From Tabrizicola_A sp964393035 (GTDB taxonomy: Bacteria; Pseudomonadota; Alphaproteobacteria; Rhodobacterales; Rhodobacteraceae): a stretch of 64,000 bases of DNA. Under the pieces are notes generated by a model, which ran no database searches, was not told the origin of the DNA, and saw nothing but the letters and a program-made list of their open reading frames with translations. Below are positions 15,714 to 23,867 of the stretch, in pieces. The stretch spans positions 62,001 through 126,000 of the forward strand of contig CAYMRX010000004.1 of assembly GCA_964393035.1 (NCBI GenBank). Direction: 5' to 3'. Position 1 is the first letter of the stretch, and the number at the start of each line of letters is the position of its first letter. The translations under genes and the position numbers were made by a program.

Positions 15714-16606
15714 CGCAGCACCGGATCGAAGCGGTCTTTCAACCCTTCGCCAAGTTGGGAAAATGAAAGCACCGTCAGAAACAGCGTGATCAGCGGAAAG
15801 ATCAGCACCCACCACGCCTGATGGATGCTGGTCCGCCCCTCGGCGATCATGCCGCCCCATGTCGGATCATCGGTCGAAATCGACAGGTTCACGAAAGACA
15901 GGATCGCCTCGACAATCACCGCAATGCCCATCTCCAGCGTCAGAAGAACGATGATGGTTGGCAGCACATTGGGCAGGATCTCGGTCAGCATGGTGGAAAT
16001 CCGCCCCCGGCCCGCCACCTGCGCCGAGGCGACATAATCCATCGCCCCCTGCGCCATCGCCTCGGCCCTGACCACGCGGGCAAAGCGCGTCCAGTCGATG
16101 ACGACAATGGCAAGGATGATCGACCAAAGCCCCGGTCCCATGACCGCGATCAGCAGGATGGAAAACAAGACCGGCGGAAAGGCCATCCAGATGTCGATGG
16201 CGCGCGAAATCACCACATCCACCCAGCCGCGCAGGAAACCGGCCAGCAGGCCCAAAACCGCCCCGATCACACAGGTCACCGTGCCGGCGACCAAGGCCAC
16301 GATCAGCGCCAGCCGCGCGCCAAACAGGATGCGGCTGAGGACATCGCGGCCCAAACTGTCGGTGCCAAGATAAAACCCCGGCTCGGCCCCCAACTCCCAG
16401 ACCGGTGGCAAACGGCCCAAAAACAGATCCTGCGCCAAAGGATCCTGCGGTGCGATCCACGGCGCCAGAAGGGCCGCCAGCGCCAATGTCGCAAGCCACC
16501 CCGCCGAAAGCCAGAGCTTCAGCCCTGCACGGCGGCGGATCTGCGACCGCCCATCCGCGCCTGATTTTTCAGCCTCCATCTTGTCGCCCCCCATCTTGTC
16601 AGCCAT
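15710..16606 (-). CDS. oligopeptide-type ABC transporter permease (OppC/DppC type)
   Basis: A 298-residue inner-membrane permease with six predicted membrane segments and a cytoplasmic N-terminus rich in charged residues. Family landmarks are FYLGTDSLGRDVLSRILFGA (residues ~77-96), DIWMAFPPVLFSILLIAVMG, and the EAA-type coupling loop ARVVRAEAMAQGAMDYVASA. The start overlaps the OppB-type gene by eight bases. The N-terminus repeats MGGDKMEAEKSG, which is charged and probably disordered. Confidence 0.9.
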   Translation of the reverse strand: MADKMGGDKMEAEKSGADGRSQIRRRAGLKLWLSAGWLATLALAALLAPWIAPQDPLAQDLFLGRLPPVWELGAEPGFYLGTDSLGRDVLSRILFGARLALIVALVAGTVTCVIGAVLGLLAGFLRGWVDVVISRAIDIWMAFPPVLFSILLIAVMGPGLWSIILAIVVIDWTRFARVVRAEAMAQGAMDYVASAQVAGRGRISTMLTEILPNVLPTIIVLLTLEMGIAVIVEAILSFVNLSISTDDPTWGGMIAEGRTSIHQAWWVLIFPLITLFLTVLSFSQLGEGLKDRFDPVLR

Positions 16607-17609
16607 GACGCAACCTCGGGTTCAACAGCGCATAAGACAGGTCAACGATCAGATTGACGGCGGTGAAGATCGCGGCAAACAGGATCACGATGCCTTGGAT
16701 CAGCGGCAGATCGCGGTTGATGACGGCATCAATCGCCATGTTGCCAAGCCCCTCATAGGAAAACAGCCGTTCGATGATGACGGTGCCGCCGATCAGAAAG
16801 GTGAACTGCACCCCCACCAGCGTCAGCGTCGGCAGAATGGCATTGGGCAAGGCCTCGCGGGTGATGACATGGTTCTCGCCATAGCCCTTGGTACGGGCGA
16901 GCGTCACATAATCCAGATGCATGGTTTCCTTCAGCGATTGCTTCAAAAGCTGCCCGATGATCGCCGCCAAGGGGATGGCCAGTGCCAAGGCCGGCATGAA
17001 CATGTGGCTGACGATATCGGCCCAAAGATCGAACCGCAGCCGGATCAGGCTTTCAAACAGGTAGAAATTCGTGGTGAAGGGCAGGTCCAGACTGGGCGTC
17101 ACCCGACCCGAGATATGGAACACCGGCCACAGCACGCCAAAGGCCAGAATCAACACCAGCCCCCATAGAAAGTCCGGCACCGAAAGCGCCATGCCATTGC
17201 CCACATCCAAGGCGGCCTCCAGCTTGGTGCCCCGGTTGCGCGTGCCGGTCAGGGCAACGATGCCACCCAGAACCACCGCAATGACCAAGGCCATGACCGA
17301 CAATTCCAGCGTCGCAGGCAGCCGCCCCAGCACCAGCGACAGCACCGGCTGGTTCGAGGTGATCGAGGTGCCGAAATCCCCCTGCACCACCCCCTGACAC
17401 CAGATCAGGAATTGCGCGGGGATGGATTTGTCCAACCCGTATTGCGCGGTCAGCCGCGCGATATCCGCCTCGGTCGCGCCGGGCGGCAACATCATGGCAA
17501 TCGGATTGCCGGGGACCACCCGGATGACGAAGAACACGATCACCGCCACCCCGATCAGGGTGACAGCTGTCGTGGACAGGCGCAAAAGGAACGCGCGGAA
17601 AAGCTGCAT
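16599..17609 (-). CDS. oligopeptide-type ABC transporter permease (OppB/DppB type)
   Basis: A 336-residue inner-membrane protein, six predicted membrane segments. It starts MQLFRAFLLRLSTTAVTLIG with the family's FFVIRVVPGNPIAMMLPPGA (residues ~25-45) and ends LIVDLSYALLNPRLRHG, which is the standard OppB end. The coupling loop is MHLDYVTLARTKGYGENHVI. The ATG at 17609 is preferred to the long frame from 17723, which would read through an intergenic repeat. It follows the binding-protein gene after a hairpin. Confidence 0.9.
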   Translation of the reverse strand: MQLFRAFLLRLSTTAVTLIGVAVIVFFVIRVVPGNPIAMMLPPGATEADIARLTAQYGLDKSIPAQFLIWCQGVVQGDFGTSITSNQPVLSLVLGRLPATLELSVMALVIAVVLGGIVALTGTRNRGTKLEAALDVGNGMALSVPDFLWGLVLILAFGVLWPVFHISGRVTPSLDLPFTTNFYLFESLIRLRFDLWADIVSHMFMPALALAIPLAAIIGQLLKQSLKETMHLDYVTLARTKGYGENHVITREALPNAILPTLTLVGVQFTFLIGGTVIIERLFSYEGLGNMAIDAVINRDLPLIQGIVILFAAIFTAVNLIVDLSYALLNPRLRHG

Positions 17610-17654
17610 GGCGAGGGTCAGTCCGGGCTTGCGACGATCGAAAAGAGAACGGCT

Positions 17655-17706
17655 CTGCCCATCCTCTCTGCTCAAATATCCCGGGGGTCCGGGGGCTGGC
17701 CCCCGG
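17655..17706 (-). repeat. GC hairpin with repeat-like sequence between binding protein and permease genes
   Basis: CCGGGGGC-TG-GCCCCCGG at 17689-17706 forms a strong stem on either strand. On the minus strand it is followed by GGACCCCCGGGATATTTGAG, which resembles the CCCCC-G-GAGTATTT segment of repeat family A. Such hairpins after binding-protein genes usually stabilise the upstream mRNA and lower permease expression. Confidence 0.6.
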
Positions 17707-17732
17707 TCCGCCCGTAGACGCAAAAGCGGCGC

Positions 17733-19253
17733 TTACGCCCGCTTCATCAGATGCGGCAACAGCGCGCCCGATGCATGCGGCGTGACCACAACCCCCGGTG
17801 CCGACAGGATCGGCTGGACATATTGCAACAGCGGAATGACCAGCGCGTTCTCGGCGATGTATTTGTCGACCGCCTTCCAGCCCTCGATCCGCTTTGCCTC
17901 GTCCTTCTCGCCCCACAGCGGGCCGATCATGCCGATCAGATCCTCGCCATCCCAGACCGAATGCGGGCTGGGGCCGAACATCGCAAAGCCGGTCGAGGTC
18001 GTGGGATCGCCCACCGAATTGCCCCAGTTGTAGAAGGCCGCCGGGGCCAGCTGATCGGCGCCGCGCAATTCATAGTGCTTGGCGATCTCGTAAATCTCGA
18101 TCTCGGCCTCGATCCCCACCTTGCGCCACAGCCCGACGATGGCTTGGATCATCTCGTAATCCTTGGGCTTGAAGCCCTTGGTGGTTTGCAGCTTGAACTT
18201 CACCGGATTGTCCGGGCCAAAGCCCGAGGCCGCCAGCAGCTCGATCGCCTTGTCAGGGTTGTATTCCACCGCGATCGAAGAATCATAGGCGTCATATTGC
18301 GGGGTTTGCAGCGTGTCGATCTTCACGCCATAGCCACCCAAGAGCCGGTCGATGATGGCCTGCTTGTCAATGGCATGGGCCGCGGCCTTGCGGATGTTGG
18401 GGTCGGTCATCACCTCGATGTCATTGAGGAAGATCATCCCGATATCCGAGATGGGGGCGGCCACCCCGGTCAGGCTGGCCTTCAGCCGGTCATATTCCTC
18501 ATAAGGCACTTCCAGCGTGACATGGGCATTGCCGGATTCCACCTCGGCCACACGGGCGGCGGCATCGGTGACAAACTTGATGGTCACGGTCTTGAACTCG
18601 GGCGCGCCGCCCCAATAGGCTTCGTTGGCCTTGAGCCGGACAAAGGCATTGCGCTCGAACTTCTCGACCATATAGGGGCCGGTGCCGATGGGGGCGGCTT
18701 CGAACCCTTCGGCGCCGACCTTTTCGAAATAGGCTTTCGGCAGCACATAGCCGGTCAGGAAATACATCCATTTGAAGATGGTGGGGTCGAACTGCGCCAC
18801 ATCGGCGATCACCTTGTTGCCTTCAACGCGGTGGTTGGCCAGCGTGCCCCAGACGAACTGGATCGGGCTGCCGGTTTCCGGCTTGGCGACGCGGGCCAGG
18901 CTCCAGGCCACATCCTCGGCGGTAAAGGGGCTGCCGTCATGCCAGGTGACGCCCTCGCGCACGGTCATCCAGACCTGCGTCTTGTCCTCGTTCCAGCCCC
19001 ATTCGGTCAACAGGCCGGGGGCCGGTTTCAGATCGGGGCCTTGCAGAATGTATTGGTCAAACACCGACTGGTAGATGCCCTGAATGGTGGGGTTCACGGC
19101 GCTGGGGCCAACGGTCGGGTCCCAGGCGGGCAGGTTGACGTTATAGGCGATGACCAATTCGTCAATCGCCTGTGCCCGGACGGGCAGGCCAAAGGTCCCG
19201 ACGGCAAAGGTTGCGGCCGAGAGTTGCAAAAGGGAACGACGTGAGAGTTTCAT
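17733..19253 (-). CDS. peptide-type ABC transporter substrate-binding protein
   Basis: A 506-residue periplasmic binding protein of cluster C (SBP family 5). The N-terminus, KLSRRSLLQLSAATFAVGTF then LPVRAQA, looks like a twin-arginine signal ending near residue 28. Family blocks are WGWNEDKTQVWMTVREGVTW, HDGSPFTAEDVAWSLARV and AAPIGTGPYMVEKFER. It delivers substrate to the permeases encoded downstream. It lies 44 bases downstream of a FAD oxidoreductase in the same leftward unit, so the imported compound is likely to be the substrate of, or made by, the neighbouring oxidative enzymes; that is inference. Confidence 0.9.
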   Translation of the reverse strand: MKLSRRSLLQLSAATFAVGTFGLPVRAQAIDELVIAYNVNLPAWDPTVGPSAVNPTIQGIYQSVFDQYILQGPDLKPAPGLLTEWGWNEDKTQVWMTVREGVTWHDGSPFTAEDVAWSLARVAKPETGSPIQFVWGTLANHRVEGNKVIADVAQFDPTIFKWMYFLTGYVLPKAYFEKVGAEGFEAAPIGTGPYMVEKFERNAFVRLKANEAYWGGAPEFKTVTIKFVTDAAARVAEVESGNAHVTLEVPYEEYDRLKASLTGVAAPISDIGMIFLNDIEVMTDPNIRKAAAHAIDKQAIIDRLLGGYGVKIDTLQTPQYDAYDSSIAVEYNPDKAIELLAASGFGPDNPVKFKLQTTKGFKPKDYEMIQAIVGLWRKVGIEAEIEIYEIAKHYELRGADQLAPAAFYNWGNSVGDPTTSTGFAMFGPSPHSVWDGEDLIGMIGPLWGEKDEAKRIEGWKAVDKYIAENALVIPLLQYVQPILSAPGVVVTPHASGALLPHLMKRA

Positions 19254-19297
19254 GTGTGCTTCCTGTTGGTTGATTGCGTTTTTCTTGTTGTTGACAG

Positions 19298-20863
19298 TCA
19301 TCTGGCCAGTTTTTCGGCCAAAAGGGTGCCCGGTCCTGCCCCGGTGCCGGCGCCGGGCCAGACGGCGGCCCCGGTCAGGTGCAGGTTCTTCAGCGGCGTT
19401 GCGCCATCGGCATGGCCGCGCGCGGGGCGGAAAAGGAAATGCTGCGCCAGATGGTGCGACCCGCAGACCTGATCGCCACCGACGAGGTTGGGATTGTCGG
19501 CCTCCAGATCGCGCGGGGTGACGATGCGGCGGCCAAGGATCTTGGCCCCTGTGCCGGGGGCGTAGCGTTCCAGAATGTCCAGCGCGCGTGTCGCCATCGG
19601 CTCTGCCGCCATGGTCCAATCGGTCGCCCCGATCTCGCCCTTGGCATCGCCCTTGATCTGGCCCGGCACCATGCGCACCTGCACCCAAAGCACATGCTTG
19701 CCATCCGGCGCGCGGCTTGGGTCTTGCCCGGTTGGCTGGCCGACGACCAGAATCGGCTCATCCGGCAAAAGCCCGGCCTGCGCTTGGGCATAGGTCCGCG
19801 CCATCTGGTCAAGGCTCGGGGCCAGATGCACATAGGCGAAGGTCTGCAATTCCGCCCCTGCCGCCCAGTCCGGCAGGCCATCCAGCGCCAGATGGATCAT
19901 CATCGTGCCGGGGGCATGGGTGAAATCGGCCATCGCCTTGTCAAAGCCGGGGGTGGTGCCGCCGGTCAGCCGGGGCAGGGCGCTGGGCGCGACCCCGGCG
20001 ATCACGGCGCGGGTGGCGGTGATGCGGCGGCCATTCGCCAGTTCAATGCCACTGGCGCGGGTGCCATCATGCAGGATGCGCGCCACCGGGGCATTCAGCG
20101 CAACGCTGCCCCCGCGCGCCTCGATCGCCTTGACCAGCGCGCGGATGATGGTGTCAGCCCCGCCCTTGCCAAGCGCCATGCCAAAGGCTTGGCCCGCCAT
20201 GCCCTCAAGATAGGGAAACAGCGCGCCGCCCGCGACATCGGGGGCGAAATCCAGATGCATGCCCCAAGCCCCCAGCATCGCCTGCACCTTGGGCGAGGCA
20301 AAGGTCTGGGTCAGCCATTGGCGCGGCGATTGCAGCAGGAAACGGCCCATGTCCAGCGTGCCGCCAAGGCCCTTGGCGCGCAATGTTTTGAACATGAAAT
20401 ATGCAAGCGCACGAATTTGCATCTTGCTGCCCAGAAGGCCGAACAGATGCGGCGCCTCTGCGCCAAAGGCGGCCACGAGGCGGCCCCAGGTTTCGGCATC
20501 CTTGGCCGACAGCGCCGCGATTCGTTGGGTGGTTTGGGCAAGATCGCTTGACACGCCGCACCATGTGCCATCCGGAAAGGCCGAGGCGAAGGGTTTGGAA
20601 ACAGCCACAAATTCGGCGCCATGGCCGATCAATTCTGCCGCATTTTCCTTGAAAAACGGGCTTCCGGCGAAAAGCGACAGGTTCATGGCCGCCCAGTCAT
20701 GCCGAAAGCCGGGCAGGGTATATTCGCCGGTCTTCACCGCGCCGCCCGGCGTTGCGGCCTGTTCAAATACCCCGACCCGCCAGCCCTTGCGGGCAAGTTG
20801 CAAGGCGCAGGCCAGCGTGTTGTGGCCCGCACCGATCAGGACAGCATCGAAGGTATCCACCAT
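19298..20863 (-). CDS. FAD-dependent oxidoreductase, phytoene-desaturase-like (paralogue 1)
   Basis: A 521-residue flavoprotein with an N-terminal dinucleotide-binding motif, DAVLIGAGHNTLACALQLAR (residues ~5-24), followed by the glutamate of the second motif (VGVFEQAATPGGAVKT). A C-terminal FAD-contact region is LHLTGAAVWPGAGTGAGPGT. The fold is that of phytoene dehydrogenase/monoamine oxidase-like enzymes (COG1233). There is no membrane anchor and no carotenoid gene nearby, so a role in carotenoid synthesis is unlikely. It is colinear with the protein encoded at 21838-23397. It is the first gene of the leftward unit, divergent from the cyclase-family gene. Substrate unknown. Confidence 0.85.
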   Translation of the reverse strand: MVDTFDAVLIGAGHNTLACALQLARKGWRVGVFEQAATPGGAVKTGEYTLPGFRHDWAAMNLSLFAGSPFFKENAAELIGHGAEFVAVSKPFASAFPDGTWCGVSSDLAQTTQRIAALSAKDAETWGRLVAAFGAEAPHLFGLLGSKMQIRALAYFMFKTLRAKGLGGTLDMGRFLLQSPRQWLTQTFASPKVQAMLGAWGMHLDFAPDVAGGALFPYLEGMAGQAFGMALGKGGADTIIRALVKAIEARGGSVALNAPVARILHDGTRASGIELANGRRITATRAVIAGVAPSALPRLTGGTTPGFDKAMADFTHAPGTMMIHLALDGLPDWAAGAELQTFAYVHLAPSLDQMARTYAQAQAGLLPDEPILVVGQPTGQDPSRAPDGKHVLWVQVRMVPGQIKGDAKGEIGATDWTMAAEPMATRALDILERYAPGTGAKILGRRIVTPRDLEADNPNLVGGDQVCGSHHLAQHFLFRPARGHADGATPLKNLHLTGAAVWPGAGTGAGPGTLLAEKLAR

Positions 20864-20883
20864 GGATTCTTCACCCCGTTGAT

Positions 20884-20915
20884 ACAGAGATATTTGCAAA
20901 TGCATTTAATTCTGT
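20884..20915. promoter_or_regulatory. AT-rich dyad in divergent promoter, candidate MarR operator
   Basis: A 32-bp imperfect dyad lies between the divergent starts at 20863 and 20967: outer arms ACAGA and TCTGT, and two overlapping 10-bp palindromes, ATTTGCAAAT (20892-20901) and AAATGCATTT (20898-20907), that share the same overall centre. It is the most AT-rich stretch nearby. The MarR gene at 23394 is the obvious candidate to bind it. Confidence 0.5.
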
Positions 20916-20966
20916 CTAGAGTGAATCGTGAGGGCAAAGATGTGCCCAACCAACAGGGAGATCACG

Positions 20967-21758
20967 ATGACATCTGCAAATGTGCTGGAGAGCCTTGCCG
21001 GGATGCTGGCCTCGGGTGGGGTTGAGGTGGTGGATTGCACCGGCGTTCTGGGGCCGGAGACGCCCCTGCTGAAGCTGCCGCCGGATTTTGCCAAGGACAC
21101 CCCCGCGATCGAAATCCACCGCATTTCCGAATATGATCAGGACGGCCCGTTCTGGGCGTGGAACTGGCTGAAGGTCGGCGAACATTCCGGCACCCATTTC
21201 GATGCGCCGCACCACTGGATCACCGGCAAGGACTATGCCGACGGCTATACCGACACCCTTTCGGTGCAGCGCCTTGTCGCCCCGGTCAACGTGTTGGATT
21301 TCGCCGCCGACTGTGCCGCGAACCCGGATTTTCTGCTGACGATCGACCATGTGAAAGCCTGGGAGGCCAAGCACGGCAGCATCCGCGCGGGCGAATGGGT
21401 GGTGCTGCGGTCTGATTGGGACAAGCGCAGCCATGACGAAAACCTGTTCCTCAATGCCAATGAAACCGGTCCGCATACCCCCGGCCCGACCGCCGAGGTA
21501 ATCGAATACCTCCTGTCCAAGGGCATCGTCGGCTGGGGCAGCCAGTGCATCGGCACCGATGCGGGGCAGGCGGGTGGCATGACGCCGCCTTTCCCGGCGC
21601 ATAACCTGCTGCACAAGCACAACTGCTATGGTCTGGCCTCGCTTGCCAATCTCGACAAGCTGCCGGCCAAGGGGGCGATACTGATTGCGGCGCCCTTGAA
21701 GATCAAGAACGGCACCGGCAGCCCGATCCGGGCGCTCGCGCTGGTTCCGCGCGGCTGA
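20967..21758 (+). CDS. cyclase-family metal hydrolase, isatin hydrolase-like (or kynurenine formamidase-like)
   Basis: A 263-residue soluble protein of the cyclase/kynurenine formamidase superfamily. The metal-binding motif HSGTHFDAPHHWITGKDY (residues ~74-91) fits the H-x-GTH-x-D-x-P-x-H pattern. EWVVLRSDWDKR and GWGSQCIGTDAGQAGG are also visible. Bacterial KynB formamidases are about 210 residues, whereas characterised isatin hydrolases are about 260, so length favours a ring-amide hydrolase such as isatin hydrolase (isatin to isatinate). N-formylkynurenine cannot be excluded, since kynA and kynU occur 33 kb away without a kynB beside them. The ATG at 20967 has a GGGAG site. Confidence 0.8.
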   Translation: MTSANVLESLAGMLASGGVEVVDCTGVLGPETPLLKLPPDFAKDTPAIEIHRISEYDQDGPFWAWNWLKVGEHSGTHFDAPHHWITGKDYADGYTDTLSVQRLVAPVNVLDFAADCAANPDFLLTIDHVKAWEAKHGSIRAGEWVVLRSDWDKRSHDENLFLNANETGPHTPGPTAEVIEYLLSKGIVGWGSQCIGTDAGQAGGMTPPFPAHNLLHKHNCYGLASLANLDKLPAKGAILIAAPLKIKNGTGSPIRALALVPRG

Positions 21759-21782
21759 TCGGGGCCATACGGCCAAAAGCAT

Positions 21783-21807
21783 GGGGTGGGCGATATCGCC
21801 CATCCCC
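21783..21807 (+). terminator. hairpin between cyclase-family and FAD oxidoreductase genes
   Basis: A perfect 16-bp palindrome, TGGGCGATATCGCCCA, is flanked by GGGG and CCCC arms with one bulged base and followed by a T-rich stretch. It may attenuate rather than stop transcription, since the next gene lacks an obvious promoter of its own. Confidence 0.55.
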
Positions 21808-21837
21808 TTGGTTTCCTTTGTCTGACAGGGGCGCAGA

Positions 21838-23397
21838 ATGGGCTTTGACCACATCATCATCGGCTCGGGCATCAACGGTCTTGTGGCGGCCGCGATGCTG
21901 GCCTTGAAAGGCGACCGCGTGCTGGTGCTCGAGCGCGAGGCGACCCTTGGCGGCTGCATGCGAACCGAGGAAATCACCCTTCCGGGCTTTCATCACGATG
22001 TGATGGCGGCAACCTTCGTGCTGTTCATGACCTCACCTGCCGGGGCCGCGCTTGGCCCTCATCTGGCCCGGCATGGGTTTGACTATTGCCATACGGGCAG
22101 CCCGACAGCGGTGCTGCGGCCGGATGGCTCATCCTTGGTTCTTACCATGGATCAGGCGGCAAACGTGGCCGCCTTCAATGCCCTGTCGGCAGGGGATGGC
22201 GACCGTCACGCCGTTGATGTGGGCGCGATTGCGGCCGATGCGCCGTTCCTGTTCGCGCTTCTGGGCGGCAATCTGTGGTCTTGGTCCACCGCGAAACTGC
22301 TGTTCGGGCAGGTCAGGAAACGCGGCCTTCGCGGCCTTGCGGCATGGATGGGGACGGCCCTTGCCCCGGCGCGCGGCTGGCTGGAGACGAATTACCACAG
22401 CCCCTTGGTGCAGGCGCTTTGGGCGCCTTGGGTCTTGCATTGCGGGCTGACGCCGGAAAGCACCTATTCGGCGCAGATGGGCAAGGTCATCGCCTTTGCG
22501 CTGGAGGCGGCAGGCGCGCCGATTGTCAAAGGCGGGTCGGGCGCGGCGGTGCGGGCGTTTCGGGGTTTGATCGAGGAAAAGGGCGGCAGCCTTCGCACGG
22601 GCGCAGATGTGGCCGAGATTACCACGGCGGCTGGCCGCGTGACGGGCGTGCGGCTGGCCTCTGGCGAGGTTGTCGCGACGAAATCGGTTCTCGCCTCGGT
22701 GGCGCCCGGCCAGCTTTACGGGCGGCTTATGGCCCTGGTGAACCTGCCCGAGGACCGCGCGGCCACCACACAATTCCGCCACGGCCGCGGCGATTTCCAA
22801 CTGCATTACGCGCTGGATGCAAGCCCCGAATGGCTGACGCCGGGGCTGGAGGATGTGGCGCTGATCCACCTTTCGGACGGTATCGACGCGGTGTCGAAAT
22901 CGGCCAATGAGGCGGAGCGCGGCATGCTGCCCGCCGTGCCGACCATCTGCGTCGGCCAGCCTTCGCGCCTTGACCCCTCGCGCTGCCCGGATGGCAAGGC
23001 GATCTTGTGGCTGCAAATCCCCGATGCCCCCCGCGTCATCAAGGGCGATGCGGCAGGCGAGATTGACGGGGATGATTGGGATGCGGTCAAGGAGGCTTTC
23101 GCCGACCGGCTGGAGCGGATTTTGGCGCGCCATATCAAAGGCTTTGACAAGATCAAGCTGGCCCGCCGCGCCTATAGCCCGAAGGATCTGGAGCGCATGA
23201 ACATGAACCTTGTCGGCGGCGATCCTTACGGCGGGCAATGCGGCATCGACCAGTTCTTCATCTGGCGCCCCTTTGCCCATTCGACCAATGGCGAGGGCAA
23301 GGTGCGCGGGCTGATCCATATCGGTGCCTCCACCCACCCCGGGCCGGGGCTTGGCGGCGGCTCGGGGTTCAACGCCGCAAAGAGGCTCGGGGCATGA
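21838..23397 (+). CDS. FAD-dependent oxidoreductase, phytoene-desaturase-like (paralogue 2)
   Basis: A 519-residue flavoprotein starting GFDHIIIGSGINGLVAAAML, an FAD-binding beta-alpha-beta motif, with VLVLEREATLGGCMRTEE as the second part. The C-terminus has GLIHIGASTHPGPGLGGGSG, equivalent to the FAD-contact loop of the paralogue at 19298. The two proteins align along their whole length (for instance LPGFHHD/LPGFRHD and MNLVGGD/PNLVGGD) but are clearly diverged, so they may act in sequence or as partners. The stop overlaps the MarR start by four bases. Confidence 0.85.
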   Translation: MGFDHIIIGSGINGLVAAAMLALKGDRVLVLEREATLGGCMRTEEITLPGFHHDVMAATFVLFMTSPAGAALGPHLARHGFDYCHTGSPTAVLRPDGSSLVLTMDQAANVAAFNALSAGDGDRHAVDVGAIAADAPFLFALLGGNLWSWSTAKLLFGQVRKRGLRGLAAWMGTALAPARGWLETNYHSPLVQALWAPWVLHCGLTPESTYSAQMGKVIAFALEAAGAPIVKGGSGAAVRAFRGLIEEKGGSLRTGADVAEITTAAGRVTGVRLASGEVVATKSVLASVAPGQLYGRLMALVNLPEDRAATTQFRHGRGDFQLHYALDASPEWLTPGLEDVALIHLSDGIDAVSKSANEAERGMLPAVPTICVGQPSRLDPSRCPDGKAILWLQIPDAPRVIKGDAAGEIDGDDWDAVKEAFADRLERILARHIKGFDKIKLARRAYSPKDLERMNMNLVGGDPYGGQCGIDQFFIWRPFAHSTNGEGKVRGLIHIGASTHPGPGLGGGSGFNAAKRLGA

Positions 23398-23864
23398 GTG
23401 ACACGCTGCGCCGCACCCCGAAACTGGGCGAGGTTGGCCTGACCAACTTCGCGCCCTATCTGATGAACCGCATCATGGGCCGCTACAACGCGGGTTTCCG
23501 CGAGGAAATGGCCGAGATGGGCCTGACCACGCCCAAGGCCCGCGCCTTGGCGGTGCTGACCGTGGTCGAAGGCCCGCTGATCCGTGAACTGGCGGTCTAT
23601 GCCGTGACCGAACAATCCACCCTATCCCGCGCGCTGGACCAGATGCAGGCCGATGGCCTGATCCGCCGCGAAACCGACAGCGCCGACAGCCGCGCCGTGC
23701 GCATCTATATCACCGAGGCCGGGCGGGCGGTCTTTGACGACCTCTGGCCCCATATGGCCGAGGCGCAGGCCCGCATGTTCAAGGGAATTCCCGAAGACGA
23801 GCGCCGGGCCTTTGTCGCGACCTTGCAGAAGATGCTGGTCAACATCCGCAAGCACGAGATTTGA
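23394..23864 (+). CDS. MarR family transcriptional regulator
   Basis: A 156-residue winged-helix regulator. The recognition region is LAVYAVTEQSTLSRALDQMQ (residues ~66-85), followed by the wing RRETDSADSRAVRIYITEAG. Helices at both ends would form the dimer interface. It is cotranscribed with the FAD oxidoreductase (ATGA overlap) and sits three bases before the 2-oxoacid oxidoreductase genes. The likely site of action is the divergent promoter at 20864-20966. Members of this group often respond to aromatic acids or their CoA esters. Confidence 0.9.
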   Translation: MSDTLRRTPKLGEVGLTNFAPYLMNRIMGRYNAGFREEMAEMGLTTPKARALAVLTVVEGPLIRELAVYAVTEQSTLSRALDQMQADGLIRRETDSADSRAVRIYITEAGRAVFDDLWPHMAEAQARMFKGIPEDERRAFVATLQKMLVNIRKHEI

Positions 23865-23867
23865 ACC

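Noticed and set aside
17751..19244. A 497-residue plus-strand open frame
   Set aside because: It mirrors the peptide-binding protein gene, whose signal peptide and family motifs are clear.
22129..23337. A 402-residue minus-strand open frame
   Set aside because: It is antisense to the second FAD oxidoreductase and lacks a ribosome site and motifs.
19298..23397. Carotenoid (phytoene) desaturation
   Set aside because: Only the fold fits; there is no crtB, crtE or other carotenoid gene, and both genes are set among transport and aromatic-acid genes.
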